Part shown: positions 1 through 6,609 of the stretch, in pieces
Numbering within the stretch: position 1 is the stretch's first letter
How the letters are laid out: every line of letters starts with the position of its first letter
Assembly: GCA_910585795.1 (NCBI GenBank)
Contig: CAJUFV010000133.1
Coordinates: 1-26,436, forward strand
From: an uncultured Clostridia bacterium
Lineage (GTDB): Bacteria > Bacillota > Clostridia > UBA1381
Reading direction: 5' to 3'
DNA length: 26,436 nt
The notes under the pieces: generated by a model
What the model was told of the DNA's origin: nothing
Database searches by the model: none
What the model saw: only the letters and a program-made list of their open reading frames with translations
Translations under genes and position numbers: made by a program

Positions 1-1
1 G

Positions 2-88
2 CAGATATACAATTTTGAGAATATTGACGTGTCGTATGAAACGATATGCCGGATAATACGTGAGTACATAACAGACAGGGAGGATTAA
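2..88 (+). CDS. C-terminal end of an upstream gene (partial)
   Basis: An open frame enters from the left edge and ends at TAA 86-88, giving 28 codons that read like ordinary protein (ending REYITDRED). The following gene starts 3 nt downstream and takes its ribosome binding site (GGGAGG, 78-83) from inside this frame, as expected for tightly packed phage genes. Too little remains to name a family. Confidence is limited by the short length. Confidence 0.4.
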   Translation, partial: QIYNFENIDVSYETICRIIREYITDRED

Positions 89-91
89 GGA

Positions 92-481
92 TTGACAAAG
101 GAAGAGCTTGAGCAGTACCGCTCTATCGTGGCGGAGATTGACGAGATACGTGACAGGCTTAACAAAAACATAGTGCATGGTACTGTTACAGGCTCGGACA
201 GTGAATTTCCGTATGTGCAGCATGTGATGTCTGTGAGTGGTGTTGTAGAAACAGATGATAATAAGCGGTATATGGCGCTTATCCGCAAACTGGAGAAACA
301 GAAGCAGGATATTGAGACATTTATACATAGCATTCCCGACAGCGTTACACGGCGAATATTTACATACAGGTATATGGACGGAAAAGTAAAACCGTCATGG
401 CAGTGGATTGCGTTTAAAATGGGACATTATGATGAGAGTTATCCCAGAAGAAAACATAATAAATATTTGAAAAAAAGTTAA
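92..481 (+). CDS. Sigma-region-4-like phage late transcription activator (RinA/ArpU/DUF1492 type)
   Basis: This 129-aa protein has a coiled, charged N-terminal half (LEQYRSIVAEIDEIRDRL and later IRKLEKQKQDIE) and a C-terminal helix-turn-helix resembling sigma factor region 4 (RRIFTYRYMDG, then SWQWIAFKMG, then a basic RRKHNKYLKKS tail). Size, architecture and position directly before the terminase genes match the family of phage late-gene activators that includes ArpU, RinA and DUF1492 proteins. The start is TTG at 92, preceded at 8 nt by GGGAGG (78-83). No in-frame ATG lies nearby. By family analogy it would switch on transcription of the packaging and morphogenesis genes, probably from the AT-rich region just after its stop codon. 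The function is inferred from family and position. Confidence 0.75.
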   Translation: MTKEELEQYRSIVAEIDEIRDRLNKNIVHGTVTGSDSEFPYVQHVMSVSGVVETDDNKRYMALIRKLEKQKQDIETFIHSIPDSVTRRIFTYRYMDGKVKPSWQWIAFKMGHYDESYPRRKHNKYLKKS

Positions 482-484
482 AAT

Positions 485-524
485 ATGCCGAAAATGCCGA
501 AAAATGTATGGTAAAATTTATAAT
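485..524 (+). promoter_or_regulatory. Putative activator-dependent late promoter with tandem 9-mer
   Basis: A perfect tandem repeat ATGCCGAAA (485-493 and 494-502) is followed by an exact TATAAT at 519-524. No good -35 hexamer sits 16-18 nt upstream of the -10; that position is occupied by the repeat instead. A consensus -10 with a repeat in place of the -35 fits an activated promoter, and the gene immediately upstream encodes a sigma-4-like activator. The site lies just after that gene and before the small terminase, where late promoters of RinA/ArpU phages are found. The link between repeat and activator is inference. Confidence 0.45.
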
Positions 525-672
525 AGAGATTGTGCGTAAAGCATAAGCGGAGTATCGCCAGGAGGCGAAGGGTAATATCTCATATAAAATAGGCGGGCGT
601 CGAGGTATTAGAAGAATATTGGGCGGACATCTGTATGATGTCTGTTTTTGTTTGTGCAAGCGTAAGGGAGGA
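525..672 (+). other. Non-coding late leader with small hairpins
   Basis: There is no credible gene between 482 and 792. This first half of the gap contains a 5-bp hairpin with an AGGA loop (TCGCC 555-559 pairing with GGCGA 564-568) and a second hairpin at 626-642 listed separately. The rest is AT-rich with no open frame showing a ribosome binding site. It is probably the 5' untranslated leader of the late transcript. No known riboswitch or RNA family was recognised. Confidence 0.4.
626..653 (+). terminator. Terminator- or attenuator-like hairpin in the late leader
   Basis: GACATC (626-631) pairs with GATGTC (637-642) across a 5-nt loop, extendable by a G-T wobble, and is followed by TGTTTTTGTTT. 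The short stem and interrupted T-tract make this a moderate intrinsic terminator candidate. Because it lies between the late activator gene and the terminase genes, it could end the early transcript or act as an attenuator for the late one. Confidence 0.4.
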
Positions 673-784
673 GAACAACACGAAGTGTTGCAGGCATAGA
701 GCGAAAGCTCGTCATGCCGTAAGGAGAAGAACAGCACGAAGTGTTGCAGGCATAGAGCGAAAGCTCGTCATGCCGTGAGGGGGT
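661..784 (+). repeat. Two tandem 56-bp repeats, each folding into two hairpins
   Basis: Sequence from 673 recurs at 729 with a 56-nt period and almost no changes. Each unit contains hairpin a, CAACAC or CAGCAC with a GAA loop and GTGTTG (676-690; 732-746), and hairpin b, GGCAT + GAGC with a GAAA tetraloop, closed by GCTC and ATGCC (693-718; 749-774). The one substitution in hairpin a (A to G at 734) turns an A-U pair into a G-U wobble, so pairing is kept. CGTAAGG-like sequence precedes each unit. The block ends about 10 nt before the small terminase start. It could be an RNA element, a translation control device or a packaging (pac) site; the sequence does not decide which. Confidence 0.7.
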
Positions 785-792
785 GAAAAATT

Positions 793-1167
793 ATGACTGA
801 AAATCTGACAAAATCTGATGAAATAAGGCTTAAGGGCAAAAAGCTAAAACTGGCTGAAATACTGGCTAATCCTGAATTTACAGGCTCCAACAAGGAGCTT
901 TACGAGACAGTCGGTATCAGTCATGATACCTTTTATAAATGGATAAAGGAAGAGGCTGTAATTGCGTATACCGAAGGCCTTATCAGCAAATATACAGACG
1001 GTGAGCTGGCAGCAGTTTGGAAGGCGTTGTTACGCAAATGTAAAAGCGGCGATATACAGGCCATTAAGCTGTATTTTGAGCTGAAGGGCAGGTATAAACA
1101 GAAGCTTGAACACAGCGCCGCGGAGGATTTTGTATTTAACATTCTTCCGGCAAGTGAAAAAGAATGA
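793..1167 (+). CDS. terS: Terminase small subunit
   Basis: A 124-aa protein with an N-terminal helix-turn-helix region (around residues 25-55: NKELYETVGISHDTFYKWIK) and a helical, charged central part (AVWKALLRKCKSGDIQAIKLYFELKGRYKQK), the layout of small terminases of the PBSX and phBC6A51 type. These proteins recognise the packaging site on phage DNA and regulate the large subunit. Identity is reinforced by the next gene, the large terminase, whose ATG overlaps this stop by ATGA (1164-1167). The start ATG at 793 follows GAGGGGGTG at a good distance. Its likely DNA target may be the repeat block just upstream, which is inference. Confidence 0.85.
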   Translation: MTENLTKSDEIRLKGKKLKLAEILANPEFTGSNKELYETVGISHDTFYKWIKEEAVIAYTEGLISKYTDGELAAVWKALLRKCKSGDIQAIKLYFELKGRYKQKLEHSAAEDFVFNILPASEKE

Positions 1168-2390
1168 ACGTATATGTAAACGACGCGTATATTCCTTATT
1201 TGAACGATACCGCTCGGACGCAAATATTTTTCGGAGGAAGTTCAAGCGGGAAATCATTTTTCTTGGCGCAGAGAGCGGTGATGGATGTTTTGAAGGGTCA
1301 TAATTATTTGATAGTAAGAAATGTAGCTAATACGATAAAACGAAGCGTTTATAATCAGATAGTAAAAACAATTATATATTTTAACTTAAGCGAGGCCTTT
1401 GAAATGTCTAAAAGCGAAATGGTTATAACGTGCAAACGTAATAACCGTCAAATCCTGTTCGGCGGACTGGATGACCCTGAAAAGCTAAAATCTATAACGC
1501 CGATAGACGGGGTTATTACTGACATATGGATTGAGGAAGCCACAGAAACCGCGCGGGAAGCTTATAAACAGCTTACAAAGCGTTTAAGAGGCGCCATGCC
1601 GGACGGTATAGGAAAGCGTGTTATATTCAGCTTTAACCCTATATTACAGACACACTGGATATATCAGGAGTTTTTTGACAAATGGGATGACAGCAAAAGG
1701 CTGTACAGAAGCGATGATTTGCTGATTTTGAAAACTACATACAAGGACAACAAATTTCTCACTGATGATGATATATACGCGCTGGAGCATGAGACAGACC
1801 CGTATTTTTATAATGTGTATACGCTCGGTAACTGGGGCGTGCTCGGTAAGGTTATATTTAAGAATTGGCGCGCGGAGGATTTATCAGACGCCATTCCTTC
1901 GTTTGACAATATTTATAACGGTATTGACTTCGGCGTTACAGACCCTAACGCTTTTATACGTGTTCACGTAAATGAGGGCCAAAAGAAAATTTATGTATTT
2001 GAGGAATACAAGAAATCCAATATCCTGATTGACGAGCTGGCGGACGAGCTGAAGTCCCGTATTGGTAAGGACGAGTTTATTGTCGGAGACCCGCAGGGCG
2101 CTCAGGCTATACTTGAGCTTAACAACAGGGGTATAACGGTTATACCGGCTAAGAAAGGGCCTAACAGCGTAAACGACGGTATAAGCTGGCTTAAGGAGTA
2201 TGAGCTTGTGATTGATGTGCGCTGTCAGGAATTTAAAAATGAGATTCAGTCCTATCACTGGCAGGAGGATAAGCTGGGCAATGCTCTTCCTAAGCCGGTG
2301 GATAAGGATAATCATTTGCTTGACGCTCTCAGATACGCTACGGAGCTGTGCCGGCTGGGGGCTGTGGCGGCGGCCGCGGAAAGGCTGTAG
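1164..2390 (+). CDS. terL: Terminase large subunit, PBSX type (ATPase/nuclease)
   Basis: This 408-aa packaging motor has both expected domains. The ATPase shows a Walker A GGSSSGKS near residue 27 and a Walker B-like VITDIWIEEATE near residue 120, with the catalytic glutamates. The C-terminal RNase H-like nuclease shows the acidic motifs GIDFGVTDPNA (about residue 253), IVGDPQGAQ (about 307) and KDNHLLDALRYA near the end. It belongs to the Terminase_3/3C family. It packages DNA through the portal and cuts concatemers. Length is normal for the family. It is translationally coupled to the small subunit by a 4-nt overlap. Confidence 0.95.
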   Translation: MNVYVNDAYIPYLNDTARTQIFFGGSSSGKSFFLAQRAVMDVLKGHNYLIVRNVANTIKRSVYNQIVKTIIYFNLSEAFEMSKSEMVITCKRNNRQILFGGLDDPEKLKSITPIDGVITDIWIEEATETAREAYKQLTKRLRGAMPDGIGKRVIFSFNPILQTHWIYQEFFDKWDDSKRLYRSDDLLILKTTYKDNKFLTDDDIYALEHETDPYFYNVYTLGNWGVLGKVIFKNWRAEDLSDAIPSFDNIYNGIDFGVTDPNAFIRVHVNEGQKKIYVFEEYKKSNILIDELADELKSRIGKDEFIVGDPQGAQAILELNNRGITVIPAKKGPNSVNDGISWLKEYELVIDVRCQEFKNEIQSYHWQEDKLGNALPKPVDKDNHLLDALRYATELCRLGAVAAAAERL

Positions 2391-2391
2391 A

Positions 2392-2541
2392 ATGTGTAAG
2401 CATATATGGAAAAAGATAAACGCTGTAACAGTATGTGTAAGCTGCGGTCTTACAATACTTCCCGGCGGAAAAATATATTTTGACAGGCGCCTGCCTGATT
2501 ATTTAAGAAAGGGTAAGAAACAATGCGAACCTCAAGACTAA
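2392..2541 (+). CDS. Small zinc-ribbon-like protein of unknown role
   Basis: A 49-aa ORF begins 1 nt after the large terminase stop and overlaps the portal start by 19 nt in another frame. It carries a CxH near the N-terminus (MCKHIW) and a CxxC (CVSCG) about 13 residues later, followed by a lysine-rich tail with one more cysteine. That pattern suggests a minimal zinc-binding ribbon. No strong ribosome binding site of its own is visible other than purine-rich sequence at the end of terL, so coupling to terL translation is likely. Small zinc-ribbon proteins are known in phage packaging regions, but I cannot assign a function. Confidence 0.6.
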   Translation: MCKHIWKKINAVTVCVSCGLTILPGGKIYFDRRLPDYLRKGKKQCEPQD

Positions 2542-3995
2542 GAACAGAAGCCGAATTGTATCCGGACTATTCGGACGCGATAGATATTATAGATGAAGCC
2601 GGTATCAATGATGAGCTTCTGCGTAAAATCATTCAGAGACATAAGCCGAATGCTTTGTATAACCGTTCCTTGTATAAGAGATATGAAATGCTTCAGTTTG
2701 AAGTACCTATTCTAAACCGTGAGCCTCGCTTCAAGGCGGAAACGGGAAACCCGATAAATAATAAGCTGGCTAATGACTTTTTCGGCGAGATAGTAGATTT
2801 TACTACCGGATATTTCGCGGGAAAGCCGGTCGCCTATAGCTACGCTAATACAAGGGAAAGCGTTGAGGACACGGGCGATGAGGAAGCGGTACGGGCGGCC
2901 GGAAAGGCGCTCAGTGACTTTATAACAAGAAATAATATGTTTGACCGTGATATGGAGGCCGCTAGATTAGCGGCCATTTGCGGTTACTCCGGACGTCTGT
3001 TTTACAGAGACCCCGACGGCTTTGAGCGTGTGATGATTTTGCCCGCGTATGAGACGATTATTCTTTCTAAAACCGATATTACCGAACCGTGTTACGCTGT
3101 TCGGTATTTTTATAATCAGGATTTGAATGGAAATATTGTCTGGCGTGCTGAATTTTATGACAGTACGGATATTGTGTACTATAAGGGAGACTCGGCGGAT
3201 TCCCTGTCGGAGTATGGGCGTGAGCCGCATTTTTACGGAAGCTGTCCGCTTCAGGGTATTCCCCGTAACAGCGAGATGACGGGCGACCCCGAAAAGGTCA
3301 TGACGCTTATAGACGCTTATGACCGCTGTACGTCTGATTGCAGTAATCAGATAGAGGGCGAGGTTAATTCTAAGACGGTTTATAAGAATATTAAGGTAAA
3401 CGACGAGGAAATACAGAAGTCAAATATAACCGGAGCGATAAAAATTATGGACCCTACAGGAAATGCGGACGTGTATAAGCTCCAGAATAACATAAACGAC
3501 AGCTTTACGGAGCATCATCTGGAAAGGCTTAAAAATAATATTTACCGGTTCAGCAAGACTCCGAATTTATCCGACGAGACCTTTGGCACGGCAAGCGGCG
3601 AGAGCTTAAAATTCAAGCTGACCGGTCATGAGACAAAATGCGGAATGTTTCAGGCAAAGCTCATGAGCGCGGGCGTGTATATGTTCAAGCTTCTGGCGTT
3701 CTGCTTTAACGCGCGCAAGCTTGCGTTTGACCCGCTTCAATGCGTCATGTCCTTTACCCGTAATTTCCCGGTCGCTCTGCTTACAGAGGCGCAGACAGCG
3801 CAGACGCTCATTTCCGCCGGCGTGCCGGAAGAGATTGCTTTTACAGAGGCGTTATCCTTTGTCGATGATATAGACTACCTAATGCAGCTTAAGGAGCGTG
3901 AGAGGAACGATATACCGTCTCTTGAGGACATGGTAAGGGAGGACTTTGAGGAGCCGGAGGAAGCGGAAGAAGCTGAGGAAGAAGCCGAGGAATAA
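2523..3995 (+). CDS. Portal protein, SPP1 gp6 type
   Basis: The 490-aa protein matches the SPP1 Gp6-like portal family in length and pattern: an N-terminal region with RHKPNALYNRSLYKRYEM, then NNKLANDFFGEIVDFTTGYFAGKPV, a central domain with LIDAYDRCTSDCSNQIE, and a helical stem/crown with LSDETFGTASGESLKFKL. Portals form the dodecameric channel at one capsid vertex and dock the terminase and later the connector proteins. The C-terminus is strongly acidic (repeated E/A-E). ATG 2523 follows AAAGGG, and the gene lies in the canonical order terS-terL-portal-MuF. Confidence 0.93.
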   Translation: MRTSRLRTEAELYPDYSDAIDIIDEAGINDELLRKIIQRHKPNALYNRSLYKRYEMLQFEVPILNREPRFKAETGNPINNKLANDFFGEIVDFTTGYFAGKPVAYSYANTRESVEDTGDEEAVRAAGKALSDFITRNNMFDRDMEAARLAAICGYSGRLFYRDPDGFERVMILPAYETIILSKTDITEPCYAVRYFYNQDLNGNIVWRAEFYDSTDIVYYKGDSADSLSEYGREPHFYGSCPLQGIPRNSEMTGDPEKVMTLIDAYDRCTSDCSNQIEGEVNSKTVYKNIKVNDEEIQKSNITGAIKIMDPTGNADVYKLQNNINDSFTEHHLERLKNNIYRFSKTPNLSDETFGTASGESLKFKLTGHETKCGMFQAKLMSAGVYMFKLLAFCFNARKLAFDPLQCVMSFTRNFPVALLTEAQTAQTLISAGVPEEIAFTEALSFVDDIDYLMQLKERERNDIPSLEDMVREDFEEPEEAEEAEEEAEE

Positions 3996-3998
3996 TCT

Positions 3999-5576
3999 AT
4001 GAATTTAGATAAATTACTTATGAGGGCGAGGCGGGCGGTTCAGAGCAGGGAGCTTAGAGCGGAAAAGAGAATCCGCGCCGTGTATAAGCAGTGCTTAAAT
4101 GAGCTTAAGCGGTTTATTGGCTATGAATATGCCGCTCTTGCGGAGAACGGCAGACTTACATATGATATTTTAGCTAAGAAGCGTGAGCAGGCGCGTTTTC
4201 TTGAGGAGGCGCAGAGACATATAGACACGGTGGCTCCGGAGATACGGAATGAAATGATACAGCTTGTAAGCTCCGTTTATAATCTGAGCTATAATGGAAT
4301 GATAGAGGCGGCGGCGTCCGGCGTTCCGGACGAGGTAAGCTCGGCGCTTATGGGATTAGGCAAAGCGGGGGCTATACAGGCGAAAGCCGGCGTGGACAGC
4401 GCGCTTATCAATAGAATAATGCTGAATGACGTTCTTGAAAAGAACCGTAAGGGCGTTATATATGATTTGAAGCAGGCTGTCAATATAGGCCTTACTAACG
4501 GTGAGACGGTGGACGCTGTGTCTAAGCGTATTTCAAGGGTGCTGGACGGCGATTATAAAAAGTCCGCGCGTGTGGCCCGCACGGAGGTGCATAGAGTGCG
4601 TGAGTCCGGCTTTAATGAGGGAGCCAGAGATTTTGATTCTCAGCTTAAGGAGGCCGGAGTAAATATTCGCATGGTTAAAATATGGCATACCATGAAGGAT
4701 AACAGAGTCCGGCCCAATGTAGTCCGCAAGAGTAAAAAAGGTAATGTGACCTCTATGGGGCACGGAGCCAATCATCAGCAAATGGAGGGGCGGATTGCGC
4801 TTGCCGATGAGCAGTTTGAGCTGACGGACGGAAGCTTGACCGACGCGCCAGGGCAGAGCGGAATTGCGGCGCATGATATAAACTGCCGCTGCTTTACGCG
4901 TTATAAGCTGGTTAGTGAAGAGGAATACATACGGCTTTCCAACAAGAATTTTGAGGGAAAAGCATTTACAAACGGTAAAAAGAATGATATAATTGAGTTA
5001 AGCTATCAGGATTGGAAAAAAGCGGAAAAACCGCTTGTTAAAGAAGCCAAGGACTGGGTGCCTAAGCTGAATGTGGCTGAAGAAGAAGGCGTTGTCATTT
5101 ATACCGGATATAGATATATAGCTATTAACGGCTGGATTCGTAAAGGTATGGAGTATGAGGATAAAGAGCTGGAAAACCTTGTAAAGAATATTGACAGCGC
5201 GATGGGTAAGTATGAGCTGAAGAAAGGTATATCAGTCATTCGAGGAACATCCTCGCAGGTTCTGCGTGAATTAGGCTATGAGCTTGACAACAGCATTATA
5301 GGCAAATCCTTTTCTGACCCGGCGTATCTTAGCTCAAGTATTTCAAAAGATATTGCGGATATATTTGCAGGTATGGCTGTTGACAACTCCGGCGGTGATA
5401 AGGTTTTTATACAGCTTGATATTCCGGCAGGTAAAGGTAGAGGAGCCTATGTAGATACGATAAGTGAAAATGCGGGAGAAAAAGAATTTCTTATAAAGAG
5501 AGCTGCTGAGTTCGAGTTTTACGAAATTTCCGAACTTGATAATAATATTTTATTGAAAGCAAGGTGGAAAAAATGA
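3999..5576 (+). CDS. MuF-type minor head protein fused to a C-terminal ADP-ribosyltransferase toxin domain
   Basis: A 525-aa two-part protein. Residues about 1-310 are a SPP1 gp7/Mu gpF-like minor head protein: helical N-terminus, then ARVARTEVHRVRESGFNEGA, KIWHTMKDNRVR and the terminal HDINCRCFTRYKL signature. Residues about 330-525 are a different domain with the R-S-E ADP-ribosyltransferase pattern: R415 in VIRGTS, S445-S447 in YLSSS, and E494-K-E496 in GEKEF. The ExE arrangement is typical of arginine-modifying exotoxins of the ADPrib_exo_Tox fold. MuF proteins sit at the portal inside the capsid, so the toxin could be delivered with the DNA; that is known speculation for MuF polymorphic toxins. 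ATG 3999 follows GAGGAA. The stop overlaps the next gene by ATGA. The enzymatic target is unknown. Confidence 0.88.
   Translation: MNLDKLLMRARRAVQSRELRAEKRIRAVYKQCLNELKRFIGYEYAALAENGRLTYDILAKKREQARFLEEAQRHIDTVAPEIRNEMIQLVSSVYNLSYNGMIEAAASGVPDEVSSALMGLGKAGAIQAKAGVDSALINRIMLNDVLEKNRKGVIYDLKQAVNIGLTNGETVDAVSKRISRVLDGDYKKSARVARTEVHRVRESGFNEGARDFDSQLKEAGVNIRMVKIWHTMKDNRVRPNVVRKSKKGNVTSMGHGANHQQMEGRIALADEQFELTDGSLTDAPGQSGIAAHDINCRCFTRYKLVSEEEYIRLSNKNFEGKAFTNGKKNDIIELSYQDWKKAEKPLVKEAKDWVPKLNVAEEEGVVIYTGYRYIAINGWIRKGMEYEDKELENLVKNIDSAMGKYELKKGISVIRGTSSQVLRELGYELDNSIIGKSFSDPAYLSSSISKDIADIFAGMAVDNSGGDKVFIQLDIPAGKGRGAYVDTISENAGEKEFLIKRAAEFEFYEISELDNNILLKARWKK
4782..4993 (+). repeat. Direct repeat copy 1: MuF C-terminal segment
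   Basis: This 212-bp stretch of the MuF gene recurs at 6664-6875 without gaps; I count 6 differences by eye, including an identical run of more than 90 nt. It encodes MuF residues roughly 262-331, ending exactly at the KNDII where the toxin domain begins. Same-orientation repeats 1882 bp apart are natural substrates for homologous exchange of toxin tips. Confidence 0.93.
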
Positions 5577-5899
5577 AAGCAATAAGGTCGTGGCATGCAA
5601 GTACAGCGCGTTATGTTGAGATATTTATGGAAATTGCGAATCTTTCATTTGGTGAATATAGTAAGTTAGAAGGACAATTAGTTGATAATAATAATAAAAA
5701 TGCCTTTGATGGGACAAATCGGCTAACATCAATGCGGGAGCAATTTGCCGCTTTGGGATATGAAAAAGAAATTGAGCAAACAGATGAAAGATTTTTGCGT
5801 GAACATCGAGGTTTTAAAACAGAAGAGGCTTGGGAAGAGTTTTGGGAAAAATACTGTAAAAAATTTGACGTTCCTCCATATCCGCCCGACGCTTTGTAA
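5573..5899 (+). CDS. Immunity-like small protein, subfamily A copy 1
   Basis: A 108-aa acidic, probably helical protein starting MKAIRSWH and ending YPPDAL. Its ATG overlaps the toxin stop by ATGA, and its ribosome binding site AAGGTGG (5561-5567) is read in the toxin frame as the toxin's final RWKK. Such coupling is how cognate immunity genes follow polymorphic toxins, so it is the best candidate for neutralising the ADP-ribosyltransferase. It shares a core with subfamily B (DERFL.E, GYE, a late tryptophan, DAL end). A GTG at 5564 is in frame but lies inside the ribosome binding site, so ATG is preferred. I do not recognise the family; immunity is inferred from position. Confidence 0.7.
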   Translation: MKAIRSWHASTARYVEIFMEIANLSFGEYSKLEGQLVDNNNKNAFDGTNRLTSMREQFAALGYEKEIEQTDERFLREHRGFKTEEAWEEFWEKYCKKFDVPPYPPDAL

Positions 5900-5914
5900 G
5901 GTAAGGTGGAAAAA

Positions 5915-6259
5915 ATGAAAGAAATAAGAGCAATGAGAGCATATCATTATGATTTGGCTACATACAAAAATATTTTTATTGAAGAATCCGGAATGGACAG
6001 AGAGACATACCACAATCTATGTAAGTATGGAAATGAAGAATTTAGTAGAGCGTTGGAGGGTATTAAAGGAGGCACAAACTGCTTAACAGCACGGCGAAAA
6101 TATCTTATTGCGCAGGGCTATGAGGAAGCTGTTAAGCGTGCTGATGAACGCTTTTTGAAAGAACGGCTATACTCAGATTATACTCCTGAGGAATATGACG
6201 CTAAATGGGAGAAGCATGCGAAAGTTCTTAAGGAAGAGTATCCGCCTGACGCTTTATAA
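5915..6259 (+). CDS. Immunity-like small protein, subfamily B copy 1
   Basis: A 114-aa protein beginning MKEIRAMRAYHYDL and ending PPDAL, separated by exactly 15 nt from copy A1 with the same AAGGTGGAAAAA ribosome binding sequence. Paralogous copies occur at 7513 and 8209. Compared with them, the first ~28 residues and the last ~45 (LIAQGYE, DERFLKER, TPEEYDA, PPDAL) are conserved, whereas residues about 29-60 differ strongly. The protein has no signal peptide or membrane segment. It is probably an immunity or accessory protein made together with the toxin; the function is inferred from context only. Confidence 0.65.
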   Translation: MKEIRAMRAYHYDLATYKNIFIEESGMDRETYHNLCKYGNEEFSRALEGIKGGTNCLTARRKYLIAQGYEEAVKRADERFLKERLYSDYTPEEYDAKWEKHAKVLKEEYPPDAL

Positions 6260-6274
6260 GGTAAGGTGGAAAAA

Positions 6275-6370
6275 ATGAAAGAGATAAGAGCAATGAGAGC
6301 ATATCATTATGATTTGGCTAAATATGAAGATATTTTTGTTGAGTATGGTATAGAATGGAGAGAATTATAA
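6275..6370 (+). pseudogene. Truncated subfamily B copy
   Basis: The joint AAGGTGGAAAAA (6263-6274) is followed by an ATG and a sequence nearly identical to the first 69 nt of the other B copies (MKEIRAMRAYHYDLAKYEDIFVE). It then diverges and stops after 31 codons at TAA 6368-6370. This is the remnant of a further B gene whose 3' two thirds were lost by recombination. The ribosome binding site is intact, so a 31-aa peptide could still be made. Confidence 0.75.
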
Positions 6371-6499
6371 ATGAAAAAAATTTTTTATTATGATGGACCT
6401 ATACAAGATAGCGGATTATCACAAGAAGAACGTGATAAACTTGTTGAAGAATATGAGAAAAAAAATGCAGAGTTAAAAGATTGGCCGCCAATTGAGTGA
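6371..6499 (+). CDS. Small hypothetical protein (42 aa)
   Basis: The ATG directly abuts the stop of the truncated B gene (TAAATG) and has its own GGAGAG 8 nt upstream. It encodes 42 charged residues starting MKKIFYYDGP and ending DWPPIE, with a helical E/K-rich middle. Nothing in the sequence identifies a family. It may be a small independent gene brought in by the recombination that truncated the preceding copy, or a fragment of a lost immunity gene. Confidence 0.45.
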   Translation: MKKIFYYDGPIQDSGLSQEERDKLVEEYEKKNAELKDWPPIE

Positions 6500-6550
6500 T
6501 AAATAGGTAAAAATGTAATACAATAAAAGTAAGTTATATTAAGTCGTATT

Positions 6551-6584
6551 AAAAAGCGTTTTGATTTTATCAGGACGCTTTTTT
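6551..6584 (+). terminator. Intrinsic terminator before the orphan toxin tip
   Basis: AAAAAGCGT (6551-6559) is complementary to ACGCTTTTT (6575-6583), with a 15-nt loop that has its own small TGAT/ATCA pairing, and the 3' arm runs into a six-T tract (6579-6584). It ends the ADP-ribosyltransferase/immunity group and lies 26 nt before the orphan tip, so it should reduce expression of that tip. Confidence 0.65.
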
Positions 6585-6609
6585 GATACGATAATATGAT
6601 GGGGAGTTT

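Noticed and set aside
526..581. Larger multibranched RNA closed by GAGAT/ATCTC in the late leader
   Set aside because: The 5' arm would lie at or before the expected transcription start (about 531), so the closing stem would not be in the RNA.
661..784. CRISPR array
   Set aside because: Only two units, contiguous with no spacers, each dominated by hairpins; no cas genes nearby.
5564..5566. In-frame GTG as the start of the first A gene, and equivalent GTGs before other A/B copies
   Set aside because: The GTG is part of the AAGGTGG ribosome binding site; ATG or GTG nine nt later is properly spaced and aligns across all copies.
6492..6524. Promoter-like TTGAGT and TACAAT before the orphan tip
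   Set aside because: Spacing is 21 nt, too long for a normal sigma-A promoter, and a terminator follows directly.
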